From Bartonella sp. 220B (GTDB lineage Bacteria > Pseudomonadota > Alphaproteobacteria > Rhizobiales > Rhizobiaceae), in contig NZ_JANHOI010000004.1 in NCBI RefSeq assembly GCF_026930205.1, positions 62,001 through 126,000 on the forward strand: DNA of 64,000 bases. The letters run 5' to 3'. Of the stretch, positions 31,159 through 40,933 are shown in pieces; position 1 is the first letter of the stretch; the number at the start of each line of letters is the position of its first letter. Position numbers and translations under genes: made by a program. The notes beneath the pieces were generated by a model. It was not told where the DNA came from. It did not search any database and was given only the letters and a program-made list of their open reading frames with translations.

Positions 31159-31515
31159 ATGGTCAAATTGTTTAAAAATTATATGTTAAATATTTTTATA
31201 GTAGCTGCTTTTTTTCTTTCACAAATTGTAAGTGCTCATGCGAATTATTTGAAAAATATTTCTCAAAAAGAGGATGTTACTGATTACGTATTGGAACAAG
31301 TAGCAACGGTAACATCTACAGCAACTAATACCACTGCTTCCTATGTTCCAGCTGTAAGTTACGGAACGATAAATGGGGCTAGCATTGAAGGAAAAGTTGA
31401 AAAGGTTGTTGAACCCATGACATTAGGAATTGGGCTTTTATTTGCTGGATATGGAATAAGTTTCATAAGCTCAATAATAGGATGGATAAAAGACATAGTC
31501 TTAATGTTCAAATAA
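31159..31515 (+). CDS. Small exported protein, tandem paralogue 1
   Basis: First of three related genes. The 118-residue product has a signal peptide ending AHA-N (about residue 28), a low-complexity Ser/Thr-rich middle, the conserved block EGKVEKVVEPMTLG (about residues 77-90), and a C-terminal hydrophobic segment (GLLFAGYGISFISSIIGWI) ending in KDIVLMFK. It is the most diverged copy: its middle lacks the NHLSNNTQQEDVS stretch of the other two. The start follows TATTTGAGGTA, a leader shared by all three. I know no family. The layout suggests a secreted precursor whose C-terminal end is inserted in a membrane. Confidence 0.75.
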   Translation: MVKLFKNYMLNIFIVAAFFLSQIVSAHANYLKNISQKEDVTDYVLEQVATVTSTATNTTASYVPAVSYGTINGASIEGKVEKVVEPMTLGIGLLFAGYGISFISSIIGWIKDIVLMFK

Positions 31516-31694
31516 AACCATTCAATATAAAGCTATACAAGAAATGGCTTCATTATGAATTTAATAAAATATTAAAAAACATAGTGAAGCATTTCTGTAA
31601 TAACAAATATAAATAATACAGACTATCCTCTATGTTCACTTACTAATGCAATCATAAACCCACATTGAGGGTAGAAAGTATTTGAGGTAAAATT

Positions 31695-32060
31695 ATGACA
31701 AAAATTTTAAAAAATTATATATTAAATATTTTTATAGCGATTGTTTTTATTCTTTCACAAGTTGTGAATGTTCATGCAAATCATTTGAGCAATAATACAC
31801 AACAAGAAGATGTTTCTGTTTCTCTCATAGAGCAAGCAAAAAAGAAGGTAACCCATATGGCTGCTCTCTATGCTCCAAATTTAAATGATGGAGCAAAAAA
31901 TGAGGCTACCGTTGAAGGAAGAGTTGAAAAGGTTCTAGAGCCTCTTACACTGGGAACTTTTGGTCTTTCAGTATTAGCTGGATATACAACATCTATAGTG
32001 GGTATGTTCTTAGCATGGATGATAAAGGGCATAACATCATTTATCAAATCTCGTGCTTAA
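31695..32060 (+). CDS. Small exported protein, tandem paralogue 2
   Basis: Second copy, 121 residues. The signal peptide ends VHA-N. The following HANHLSNNTQQEDVS is identical to that in copy 3, and the DNA over this stretch is almost unchanged, so the duplication is recent. The shared block reads EGRVEKVLEPLTLGTFG, followed by a hydrophobic segment (LSVLAGYTTSIVGMFLAWMI) and a basic end (KSRA). TATTTGAGGTA precedes the ATG by five bases. No known function. Confidence 0.75.
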   Translation: MTKILKNYILNIFIAIVFILSQVVNVHANHLSNNTQQEDVSVSLIEQAKKKVTHMAALYAPNLNDGAKNEATVEGRVEKVLEPLTLGTFGLSVLAGYTTSIVGMFLAWMIKGITSFIKSRA

Positions 32061-32269
32061 ACATTTGAAATGTTTATAAGAACAAGATCTTCCAATATCA
32101 CATCAGAATCTCGCCGTATTATGTGTTCTTATTTTAAACAAAATACACAGCGGTACATTCTGTCAAAAGCAACAAGAGCCACTCCATTTCGTATAGTGAG
32201 CGTGTTGAGCGGCTCTATCAATGTATTCCTTCATTAAAGATAAAACTAAAAAATATTTGAGGTAGAATT

Positions 32270-32629
32270 ATGATTAAAGTGCTAAAAAATCATATGTTAA
32301 GTATTTTAATAGCAAGTGCTTTCTTTCTTTCACAAGTCGTAAATGTTCATGCAAACCATTTGAGCAATAATACACAACAAGAAGATGTTTCTATCATAGA
32401 GCAAGCAAAAAAGAAGGCAATCAATATAGCTACTCTTTATGTTCCAAGTTTAAAGCATGGAACAGAAAATAAAGATACCACCGAAGGTAAAATTGAGAAA
32501 GTATTTGAACCTATTACACTAGGAACTTTTACGACTATAGGATCCATGCTTTTTGGTTACTTCACTGGGTTTCTTATGGCTGTCTTCAGTGGACTCATCG
32601 GGATAGGAATAGGAAAAACTAAAAAGTAA
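32270..32629 (+). CDS. Small exported protein, tandem paralogue 3
   Basis: Third copy, 119 residues, with signal peptide, the same HANHLSNNTQQEDVS start of the mature part, the block EGKIEKVFEPITLGTF, and a glycine-rich hydrophobic end (MAVFSGLIGIGIGKTKK). The glycine-spaced hydrophobic tail with terminal lysines resembles membrane-active peptides, but that is speculation. A strong terminator follows 40 bases after the stop. The TATTTGAGGTA leader is present again. Confidence 0.75.
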   Translation: MIKVLKNHMLSILIASAFFLSQVVNVHANHLSNNTQQEDVSIIEQAKKKAINIATLYVPSLKHGTENKDTTEGKIEKVFEPITLGTFTTIGSMLFGYFTGFLMAVFSGLIGIGIGKTKK

Positions 32630-32668
32630 ATCTAAAAAACCAAATAATTCCAAAACATTTTTAATTCC

Positions 32669-32700
32669 AGCCTGCCTCAAAGAATTGGGCAGGCTTTTTT
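32669..32700 (+). terminator. Rho-independent terminator after the three paralogues
   Basis: AGCCTGCC (32669-32676) pairs perfectly with GGCAGGCT (32688-32695) across an 11-base loop and is followed directly by a T-run. This is the clearest terminator in the window and closes the three-gene patch. Confidence 0.9.
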
Positions 32701-33247
32701 ATGCTTTTTATGGATGACTTTTCTCATTACACATAATACTATGTAGCATAAATAGAATGCCTCTTAACATAAAATAAAAACGGATAATTTAAACTGAACA
32801 AATAGTTCTTCCGATGCACAGCTTACGTACGAAATACCATGAAATTATCTCATAAATCCCCAGCATGAACATAATTGTCACTTCGCAGAGATTAATTGTC
32901 ATACGCATTTTTGATTATACAAGGTTGAAGAAAAAAGTAAGCACTCGCAATGAATTCTCTTCGAGAAATATTATCTTGTATAATGATCAAAGTATTTAGA
33001 AAATAACATAAATTATAAAATAACAAATAAAAGAGTTAAATTTTAACAAAATAAAATTTTCTTATTATTCAATATGTTATATTAAAATATCTAAAAACGC
33101 TAAAAGTATTTATTCTTCTGCCATTGATTTTTCATTATTCACAAGCATAAGTGAATAAACTTTCATTCATTTAATAATTTCAATCTCTTTAAAAACATGA
33201 AATATAGAGTTTCATTAGTTTACTGAAAATAAATGAAAGAAAAACTT
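32701..33247. other. Spacer upstream of thrC
   Basis: About 550 AT-rich bases. A segment near 32950 (GAATTCTCTTCGAGAA) partly resembles the palindrome at 9031-9048. No gene is seen. Confidence 0.45.
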
Positions 33248-34645
33248 ATGAAATATATCAGCACAAGAGGCGAAGCCCCCACTTTAGGCTTTACTGAAAC
33301 TATCATGACTGGTCTCGCTCATGATGGTGGACTTTATCTTCCAGAAAAATTCCCTCAATTATCACCCGATACATTACGCGCGCTCCGCGGACAATCCTAT
33401 ACGACAATTGCTAAAACAGTTCTTTGGCCTTTTGTGAATAACGAAATCGAATATACCTCTTTTGAAAATATGATTGCTGAATCTTATGCCACGTTTCATC
33501 ATCCAGCGATCTTTCCGTTACAACAAACTGGAGAAAATGAATTTATCCTTGAACTTTTTCACGGTCCTACTTTGGCATTTAAAGATGTTGCAATGCAGTT
33601 TCTTTCTAGATTGATGGATTATGTTCTCACTCAAAAAAACAAACGAGCAACAATCATTGCTGCTACATCAGGGGATACTGGTGGTGCGGCAATACAAGCC
33701 TTCGCTGGAAGAAAGCGTGCAGATATTTTTATTTTATTCCCTCAAGGACATGTATCATCTGTTCAACAACGACAAATGACTACTCATCAAAGCAGTAATG
33801 TTCATGCTATCGCCATTGACGGAAATTTTGATGATTGCCAAGCTCTCGTTAAAGCAATGTTTAACGATCATAATTTTCGACAAAAAAGAGCGCTTTCAGG
33901 TGTTAACTCTATAAACTGGGCGCGTATCATGGCGCAAATTGTTTACTATTTTTCATCTGCACTCTCCCTCGGTGCCCCTGATAGATCCGTCTCATTTACT
34001 GTTCCTACTGGAAATTTTGGTGATATTTTTGCAGGGTATGTTGCAGCCCGTATGGGATTACCCATTGCACAGCTGATCATTGCAACAAATGATAATGACA
34101 TTCTCGCACGCACATTAACCAGCGGTATTTATGAAACACGGCCGATAACCCACACAACATCACCGTCCATGGATATTCAAATCTCTTCTAATTTTGAACG
34201 CTTGCTCTTCGAAAGTGGCGAACGTGACCCAGTATGGATTCGCAATGCAATGGAAAATTTGAGAAAATCAGGATATTTTCATCTTGATGAAAAACAGCTT
34301 AAGAATATTCGTTCTCTCTTTTCTGCTGGGAAAAGTAGTATAACTGAAACAGCACAAATGATTGACCGTATTTATAAAGAAAGTGGTTATCTTGCTGATC
34401 CACATACAGCTGTTGCTCTTAAAGTAGCACGCGAAAACAAGCAGCCACATATTCCAATGATTGTCCTTGCCACTGCGCATCCTGCAAAATTCCCTGACGC
34501 CATAAAAAATGCCTGTGGACTTAACATCCCCTGTCCATCTTGTCTAGACAATTTAATGGAACGCGAAGAACATTTTATCAATCTTGCTAATAATGAAAAA
34601 ATAGTAAAAGATTACATTTCTTTAAAATCATGTGCATCTTATTGA
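33248..34645 (+). CDS. thrC: Threonine synthase
   Basis: A PLP enzyme converting O-phosphohomoserine to threonine, the last step after ThrB (homoserine kinase, encoded at 41.4 kb). The 465-residue protein is the long alphaproteobacterial form. Key segments are STRGEAPTLGFTETIMTGLA at the N-terminus, the PLP lysine in GPTLAFKDVAMQF, the phosphate-loop ATSGDTGGAAIQAF, and VPTGNFGDIFAGYVA. The frame opens at 33233; I prefer ATG 33248 because homologues begin MKYxSTRGEAP, but the five extra residues cannot be excluded. It is 83 bases upstream of the M16 peptidase gene. Confidence 0.96.
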   Translation: MKYISTRGEAPTLGFTETIMTGLAHDGGLYLPEKFPQLSPDTLRALRGQSYTTIAKTVLWPFVNNEIEYTSFENMIAESYATFHHPAIFPLQQTGENEFILELFHGPTLAFKDVAMQFLSRLMDYVLTQKNKRATIIAATSGDTGGAAIQAFAGRKRADIFILFPQGHVSSVQQRQMTTHQSSNVHAIAIDGNFDDCQALVKAMFNDHNFRQKRALSGVNSINWARIMAQIVYYFSSALSLGAPDRSVSFTVPTGNFGDIFAGYVAARMGLPIAQLIIATNDNDILARTLTSGIYETRPITHTTSPSMDIQISSNFERLLFESGERDPVWIRNAMENLRKSGYFHLDEKQLKNIRSLFSAGKSSITETAQMIDRIYKESGYLADPHTAVALKVARENKQPHIPMIVLATAHPAKFPDAIKNACGLNIPCPSCLDNLMEREEHFINLANNEKIVKDYISLKSCASY

Positions 34646-34728
34646 AGTTAGCTGCATTGAGTCAAATCAACAATATTCCAATACCCTTACAAATAAGGTA
34701 TTTGGCTTATTAATGGAGTCATAAATAC

Positions 34729-36003
34729 ATGCGTGTAGACATCAGTCGTCTTAGTAATGGTTTGACTATCGCCACACATACAATGCAACAAATTGAGAGT
34801 GTAGCTCTCGGAATATGGGTTAAGGTTGGCTCTCGCAATGAAACCTGCTCACAACACGGCATTGCACATCTTCTCGAACATATGGCTTTCAAAGGAACGG
34901 AAAACCGTACAGCCTTTCAAATTGCAGCTGATATTGAAGATGTTGGTGGTGAAATTAATGCTACGACCAGCACTGAAACAACGGCTTATTTTGCGCGCGT
35001 ACTCAAAAATGATATGCCACTTGCCATTGATATTTTAGCCGATATTTTGATGTGTTCAAAATTCGATGAAAATGAATTAGAACGAGAAAAACAAGTGGTT
35101 GTTCAGGAAATTGGTGCCGTTCGTGATGTTCCTGATGATATTGTTTTTGATCACTTTACTGAAACAGCTTTTCGTCACCAATCGCTTGGACGCTCTATTT
35201 TAGGTACCCCAAAAACAATTCAATCATTTACATCTGCTGACCTCCACAATTTTATGAAGCAACAATATAGTGCAGACCGTATGATCGTGGTCGCAGCAGG
35301 AGCTGTACAGCATGAAAATTTTCTGCAAGAAGTTGAAAGCCGCCTTAGCACTTTTCGTCCCCATGCAACAGCACCTCTCACAAATCTTGCAAATTATGTT
35401 GGTGGCGATTTTCGTGAATATCGCGATTTAATGGATACCCAAGTTGTTCTTGGTTTTGAAGGGCGTGCTTATCACGCACGTGACTTTTATGCTGCTCAAA
35501 TTCTTTCAATTATTCTTGGCGGAGGCATGTCTTCCCGCCTTTTTCAAGAAGTGAGAGAAAAACGTGGATTATGCTATTCTGTTTATGCTTTTCATTGGGG
35601 GTTTTCAGATACTGGACTTTTTGGAGTTCATGCTGCCACTGGACAAAAAGGACTAAAAGAACTGCTTCCCGTGATTCTTGATGAGCTTTCTAAGGCAAGC
35701 AAAAATATTCACGCTAATGAACTTCAACGCGCACAAGCGCAATATCGCGCTAACCTTACAATGTCACAGGAAAATCCTTCTAGTCAAGCACATCTTATTG
35801 CTCGCCAAATGCTTCTTTATGGTCGTCCAATTCCAATATCTGAAACAATGGAACGCTTAGATCTCATTACTCCTGCAAGATTAACTGATTTAGCCCATCG
35901 TCTCGTTCACAATTCCACTCCAACATTAGCCGCTGTCGGTTCTGTTGGATCGCTCATGAATTTTGATGATTTAACATCAATTCTTTCATATAAAATGAAA
36001 TAA
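34729..36003 (+). CDS. M16 family zinc peptidase (processing-peptidase-like)
   Basis: A zinc metallopeptidase related to the mitochondrial processing peptidase beta subunit. The inverted zinc motif HxxEH appears as HLLEHMAFKG (about residues 45-54), with the further Glu in the ENELEREKQVVVQEIGA segment. The second half carries the inactive domain, with GGGMSSRLFQEVREKRGLCY typical of the family. The product is 424 residues without an obvious signal peptide. In Rickettsiales and Rhizobiales this gene usually follows thrC, as here, and the two are probably cotranscribed. The natural substrate is unknown. Confidence 0.93.
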   Translation: MRVDISRLSNGLTIATHTMQQIESVALGIWVKVGSRNETCSQHGIAHLLEHMAFKGTENRTAFQIAADIEDVGGEINATTSTETTAYFARVLKNDMPLAIDILADILMCSKFDENELEREKQVVVQEIGAVRDVPDDIVFDHFTETAFRHQSLGRSILGTPKTIQSFTSADLHNFMKQQYSADRMIVVAAGAVQHENFLQEVESRLSTFRPHATAPLTNLANYVGGDFREYRDLMDTQVVLGFEGRAYHARDFYAAQILSIILGGGMSSRLFQEVREKRGLCYSVYAFHWGFSDTGLFGVHAATGQKGLKELLPVILDELSKASKNIHANELQRAQAQYRANLTMSQENPSSQAHLIARQMLLYGRPIPISETMERLDLITPARLTDLAHRLVHNSTPTLAAVGSVGSLMNFDDLTSILSYKMK

Positions 36004-36443
36004 GATTAAATAAAGGCTTTCCAAAATGTTTTTGTGTGTATTGGAGATATCTTTTTATAAAGCAATAGCACCATCACTTACATAGATTTTATAATAAAAT
36101 TTACTAAAAAAGTTCTTCTTACTAAATAAGTTTTGGAAATATTTATCAAAGTACTGTACACAACTACCCAACTCCTGCTTCATGTGATAGAGTATTTGAT
36201 AAGCAAAGGTATATCTATGAAATTTGAAAACTCATGGTGTAATTTTGCCTACAAAAATATAGGATTCTATTGTCTTCAAGCTCACTGAAGCAAATGAAAG
36301 GTGAACTTATTTTTGTGTAAAATCGTATAACTTTTCAAAAAATAATAACCGCTTGTTGTATAGAACAAATTATAAAGGTGGACGTTTTTTCTCGAAAATC
36401 TAAATTAAACTGAAACATCCTAAAATATTGAGAGTGGGACATT
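36004..36443. other. Spacer upstream of the GGDEF-EAL gene
   Basis: About 440 AT-rich bases with no gene. It presumably holds the promoter of the following gene, which I cannot define. Confidence 0.45.
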
Positions 36444-39329
36444 GTGAAGAGTTTGCGTAAAATCATTGATATCGTTTTCATTATAATCGTCAGTTCTTTT
36501 ATCCACCTTACGTCAGCACAGGCAATTGAGCCTGTTAAAATTTCTTCTCAAGATGCCGCTCTTAACCTTTCAAAAGCAATTGAAATTCACCATACCAATA
36601 ACTCTATATTTCAAACGAGTACAGCACCAGGACCAGATGGTATTGTATGGCGCATTGAGGTCCAGGCAAAAAGTGAAAATTTTTCTGGAAACTGGGCAGT
36701 ATTTTCTCTTGCAAATCCAACAGATGAACAAATTGACCGTCTTATCGTGGCTCCCCATTATCGTATGGCGCATTCAGGATTTCTTTGGCCTGACCTCGGA
36801 TCAGCACGAATTCAATCCATTACTCCAAGTGAAGGTTTTTCTCTCGATCGTCAACCTAGTGCAAACTCTGATATCTTTCGTATTACACTGAACCCTGGTG
36901 CTGTCATTACATTTGTTGCCGAACTCAACTCTGCAAATCTACCACAAATCTATTTATGGCAACCTGAAACCTATAAAGATGCAATCAATTCTTATACACT
37001 TTATCATGGTATTCTTCTTGGTATATCAGGTCTTTTGGCACTCTTGTTAACTGTTCTCTTTGTCGTTCGTGGAACAGGGCTCTTTCCTGCAACAGCAGCT
37101 ATCGCTTGGGCAGTACTCTTTTATATTGGTATAGACTTTAACTTTTTAAATAAATTCTTTGCAATTACTCTAACAACGCAGCCGATCTGGCGTGCTGCTA
37201 CAGAGGTAGCACTTGCTGCTACACTCTTCATTTTCCTTTTTACCTATCTCTGTCTTAATCGTTGGCATTATCATTTCAGTTATGGTGCAATTATATGGAC
37301 CATTGCTCTTTGTGGACTAGGGGCATTTGCTATTTATGATCCAACTAGAGCAGCTGGTATTGCCCGTATGTCTTTTGGACTCACCGCTGTACTTGGTATC
37401 ATTTTAATCAGTTATCTCTCTATTCGTAGCTATGACCGTGCAATTATGCTTATCCCAACATGGTTGCTCATTAGTTTCTGGTGTATTGGAGCTTATGCCT
37501 GCATAGCAGGATATTTAAACAATGATATTATTCAACCAGCATTAGCAGGGGGATTAGTACTCATTATTCTTCTTATCAGCTTTACTGTCATGCAACAAAC
37601 TTTTTCCAATGATGCTTTCCATGAAGGAATATTTTCCGATCTTGAACAACAAGTGCTCGCAGCAAAGGGTGCTGGAAATATTATTTGGGACTGGGATGTC
37701 GAGCGTGACCGCATTGTTGTACATCCCAATATGACAACTCTTTTTGGTATTGAAAGCCACAAACTTAACGGTCCTATGTGCAACTGGATTTCAGCCTTGC
37801 ACCACGATGATCGTGAGCGCTTTCAGTCCATATTGGATATCATTCTTAAAAATAAAAGGGGACGTATCGATCAAATTTTTCGGCTGTCTTCTGGTGGTGG
37901 CTATTATCATTGGTTTTCTCTTCGCGCACGCCCGGCTATGCAAAAAGATGGGAAGATTACACGTGTCATTGGCACCATTGTTAATATTACCAATCACAAA
38001 AAATCCGAAGAACGCTTATTGTATGATGCCATTCACGACAGCTTAACAGGTCTCCCTAACCAACAAATTTTCTTCGATAGATTACAAAACTATGCTTCTT
38101 TAGCTAAAGCAAATATCAAAATTAGACCAACTGTCTTTATGATTGACTTTGATAATTTTCGTCAAATTAATCGCAAATTAGGTATAGCTGTTGGTGATAC
38201 TATACTGCTCATCATAGCACGCCGTTTAAGCCGGCTTATTAACTTTCAAGATACCTTATCACGTCTTTCCGCAGATCGTTTTGCAATTATTTTACTCAGT
38301 GAAACGGAGCCACAGAAAATTGCTGCATTTGCTGATCATCTGCACAAAACAATCTCAGCACCTATTTCACTTACAGAAAAAAAAATAACACTTTCAACAT
38401 CAATTGGACTCGTCACATGGAGTGAAAGTAGGTCCACCGCTAAAGATATTTTAAATGACAGTGAACTCGCGATGATACGTGCAAAACAAATGGGGGGTAA
38501 CCATATTGAGCCTTTTCGCCCCAATTTTCGCACCTTAGGCATTGAACATAACACTATGGGGAAAGATATTCACACTGCCATAAAACGTCATGAAATAAAA
38601 ATCCTCTACCATCCTATCCTTAACTTATCAGATGGACATATTATTGGTTGTGAAACAATTATAGAATGGCATCATCCAAGATACGGAAATTTAAATATCT
38701 CTGATTTTATTAAGATCGTAGAAAATGAAAAAATCGTTATGGATTTGGCGCAATTTATTATCGATCATGCTGTTATTGATCTTACAAATATACAAGAAAA
38801 ATTTTCTCAACAATCCTTCTTTATTTCAATGAATTTGCCAAGTACAGAAATGATTCATCCACGCTTTATCAGTCAACTACGCTCGGCTTTACTTCGCACC
38901 CCCCTCAACAAAGGAGGCTTGATGATAGAAATATCCGAGTTTGTCTTAAGAAAAAATCCTGAACAATCAGCACACTTTCTTGAGCAAATTAAAGCTCTTG
39001 GAATCAATCTTGCACTCGATAATTTTGGAACGGGGTATTCATCACTTACTTATCTCGTGCGTTATCCTTTCGACATGGTTAAATTGGATCGCTCGCTTAT
39101 CTCAATAGACTCTCTCAAGAAAAAGCTTGTCCTCAAGTCCATTATTAATATGGCAACGGACCTTAATTTGCAAATTATCGCAGAAGGCGTTGAAAATGAA
39201 AAAGAAGCGATCTTCCTCCGTCAAGAAGGATGCAAATATGTTCAAAGTACTCTTGTGACTAAGCCAATTGCCATCGAAGAATTAATCATTCTCATTCAGA
39301 ACCATTTCCCTTATACAACCAAAATATAG
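36444..39329 (+). CDS. Membrane PAS-GGDEF-EAL protein with degenerate catalytic motifs
   Basis: A 961-residue cyclic-di-GMP signalling type protein. Order: signal peptide (1-26), a periplasmic 7TMR-DISM-like sensor domain (about 35-180), seven hydrophobic helices (about 183-385), PAS (about 400-515), GGDEF (about 528-690) and EAL (about 705-955). The GGDEF active site reads SADRF (609-613). In the EAL domain the signature reads ETI (737-739), the following Arg is Glu741, and DDFGTG has become DNFGTG (859-864). Both activities are therefore doubtful. It may act as a receptor or scaffold. The start is GTG 36444. Domain assignment is secure; loss of activity is inferred. Confidence 0.9.
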   Translation: MKSLRKIIDIVFIIIVSSFIHLTSAQAIEPVKISSQDAALNLSKAIEIHHTNNSIFQTSTAPGPDGIVWRIEVQAKSENFSGNWAVFSLANPTDEQIDRLIVAPHYRMAHSGFLWPDLGSARIQSITPSEGFSLDRQPSANSDIFRITLNPGAVITFVAELNSANLPQIYLWQPETYKDAINSYTLYHGILLGISGLLALLLTVLFVVRGTGLFPATAAIAWAVLFYIGIDFNFLNKFFAITLTTQPIWRAATEVALAATLFIFLFTYLCLNRWHYHFSYGAIIWTIALCGLGAFAIYDPTRAAGIARMSFGLTAVLGIILISYLSIRSYDRAIMLIPTWLLISFWCIGAYACIAGYLNNDIIQPALAGGLVLIILLISFTVMQQTFSNDAFHEGIFSDLEQQVLAAKGAGNIIWDWDVERDRIVVHPNMTTLFGIESHKLNGPMCNWISALHHDDRERFQSILDIILKNKRGRIDQIFRLSSGGGYYHWFSLRARPAMQKDGKITRVIGTIVNITNHKKSEERLLYDAIHDSLTGLPNQQIFFDRLQNYASLAKANIKIRPTVFMIDFDNFRQINRKLGIAVGDTILLIIARRLSRLINFQDTLSRLSADRFAIILLSETEPQKIAAFADHLHKTISAPISLTEKKITLSTSIGLVTWSESRSTAKDILNDSELAMIRAKQMGGNHIEPFRPNFRTLGIEHNTMGKDIHTAIKRHEIKILYHPILNLSDGHIIGCETIIEWHHPRYGNLNISDFIKIVENEKIVMDLAQFIIDHAVIDLTNIQEKFSQQSFFISMNLPSTEMIHPRFISQLRSALLRTPLNKGGLMIEISEFVLRKNPEQSAHFLEQIKALGINLALDNFGTGYSSLTYLVRYPFDMVKLDRSLISIDSLKKKLVLKSIINMATDLNLQIIAEGVENEKEAIFLRQEGCKYVQSTLVTKPIAIEELIILIQNHFPYTTKI

Positions 39330-39365
39330 TGAATAGGACATCATATACAATCAAATACTTAGACT

Positions 39366-39968
39366 CTACGCATGCCCCATTTCAGAAGCGAGATAGGTTG
39401 GATTGATTCCCATGCGGATTAAACTTTCGTCGTATTTGCGACTTAAATCGCTTTCAAAAAGAAAACTAGGCGATGTAGAGCTAATTAACCAACCATTCGT
39501 AGAAATTTCTGCTTCGAGTTGTCCGGCTTTCCATCCAGCATAACCTAATGCTATCAATGCATGCTGCGGGCCTTGTTCACAACTAATCGCTTTTAATATA
39601 TCAATCGTCGCTGTGAAACAGACCTTATCTGCAATAGAAACAGTTTCTTCACAAGCATAATCATCAGAATGCAACACAAAACCTCGCGAGGGATCAACAG
39701 GACCACCATAGCGTACTGGAAACTTTTTTATCGGTTCAGAAAGAACTGTTTTTTGACCACTTGTTATCACCCCAAGATGAAGCAAAAGCTCTGGAAAATC
39801 AATATGGTGCAATTGATTGAGAATAATCCCCATAGCGCCTGCATCAGAATGCGCACAAACATAGATAACAGAACGAACAAAACGTTTGTCATTCATTCCT
39901 GGCATTGCTATGAGTAACTGGCCCCCCAGAAAACCATTACACTGCTTCATCAATCTGCTATTCTCCAT
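39366..39968 (-). CDS. YqgE/AlgH family protein
   Basis: A conserved protein of unknown biochemical function. Family segments are [19 protein letters not shown] (about residues 12-30), [37 protein letters not shown] and the [19 protein letters not shown] block. ATG 39968 gives 200 residues; the second Met (residue 7) is also possible and neither has a strong ribosome binding site. It is convergent with the GGDEF-EAL gene and divergent from the DsbD-N gene. Confidence 0.92.
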   Translation of the reverse strand: MENSRLMKQCNGFLGGQLLIAMPGMNDKRFVRSVIYVCAHSDAGAMGIILNQLHHIDFPELLLHLGVITSGQKTVLSEPIKKFPVRYGGPVDPSRGFVLHSDDYACEETVSIADKVCFTATIDILKAISCEQGPQHALIALGYAGWKAGQLEAEISTNGWLISSTSPSFLFESDLSRKYDESLIRMGINPTYLASEMGHA

Positions 39969-40021
39969 AATTTATATGCTAAAAATCACTTTAGTGAGTA
40001 CAATAGGAAGATAAAGCTCCA

Positions 40022-40900
40022 ATGAAAAAAATTCCAATATTTATAAGGTTACAAGACATCGCAATTTCTCTTTATAAAAAACTTTTGGTTACTTTTAGCT
40101 TAACATTCATAATTTTAGAATTACTTAACTCCCCTGTCAGAGCTCATACAAAACAAAACGCATATCTTTTGGCAACATCTTGGTATGAATCAGATGGTGG
40201 GCGTATCAGATTAGCTCTTACCGAATCGTCTCTTTCTGGAATAAGAGAGGGTATTATTGAAATTGTTCTCAAACAAAAATGGAAAACCTACTGGCGCAAT
40301 CCAGGTAATTCCGGCATGGCACCATTTTTTACCTTCAACCAACAGGTTTCTTATGAAATTTTTTATCCCACACCACAGCTCTATGAAACAGAAAATGACT
40401 GGTCATTAGGCTACAAAGATAAAGTCGTATTGCCCTTTATTATTTCTGGTTCAAGCAAAAATTTAAGTGGTACTTTAACACTTGGATTATGTCACAAAAT
40501 CTGTCTTCCCTTTACTGTTCACTTTGATTTTTCTCCATCGGTTCAAAAAAACAAACGTCTTCCTTTATCCTTGTTAAAGAAAGCACAAGATACTTTACCT
40601 CTTACAACACATGATGCATTTAAAATACGTGCTGAAAAAAAGGAAAACACCCTCTTCATTAAAATACAAAATAAACATAAAATTACCCCTCACGCTCTCT
40701 TTTTAGATGGAGGAGAACTGCAAATTGGACCAGCAAAAAAAGTAAGTAAAAATGCAAATTATACACTCTTTAGCGCTCCAATCTATTTCATTCCAGATGA
40801 AGCAAACCACACAGTTTTTTATACAGTTTCTTTTAAAAACCATGCTTTAAGTGGAACATTTACACTCTCTCGGCAATTATCACCTCTTGCTACTCCGTGA
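40022..40900 (+). CDS. Exported protein with DsbD N-terminal-like domain
   Basis: A 292-residue exported protein. After a long hydrophobic N-terminus (signal peptide ending near VRAHTKQ), the body resembles the N-terminal periplasmic domain of DsbD/ScsB, with the diagnostic pair in TLGLCHKICLPF (C-x3-C, about residues 157-161) and early segments WKTYWRNPGNSGMAPFF and DWSLGYKDKVVLPFII. There is no membrane-spanning DsbD core or thioredoxin tail, so it is a free-standing version. It may hand electrons between a membrane partner and periplasmic thiols; this is inferred from the family. Confidence 0.82.
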   Translation: MKKIPIFIRLQDIAISLYKKLLVTFSLTFIILELLNSPVRAHTKQNAYLLATSWYESDGGRIRLALTESSLSGIREGIIEIVLKQKWKTYWRNPGNSGMAPFFTFNQQVSYEIFYPTPQLYETENDWSLGYKDKVVLPFIISGSSKNLSGTLTLGLCHKICLPFTVHFDFSPSVQKNKRLPLSLLKKAQDTLPLTTHDAFKIRAEKKENTLFIKIQNKHKITPHALFLDGGELQIGPAKKVSKNANYTLFSAPIYFIPDEANHTVFYTVSFKNHALSGTFTLSRQLSPLATP

Positions 40901-40933
40901 TAAAAGAGAAAGACTTGAATAAAAGAGCTTTTT

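Noticed and set aside
31140-32270. The repeated TATTTGAGGTA leaders as a CRISPR-like or regulatory repeat array
   Set aside because: The copies are about 550 bases apart and are simply the duplicated ribosome binding regions of the three paralogous genes.
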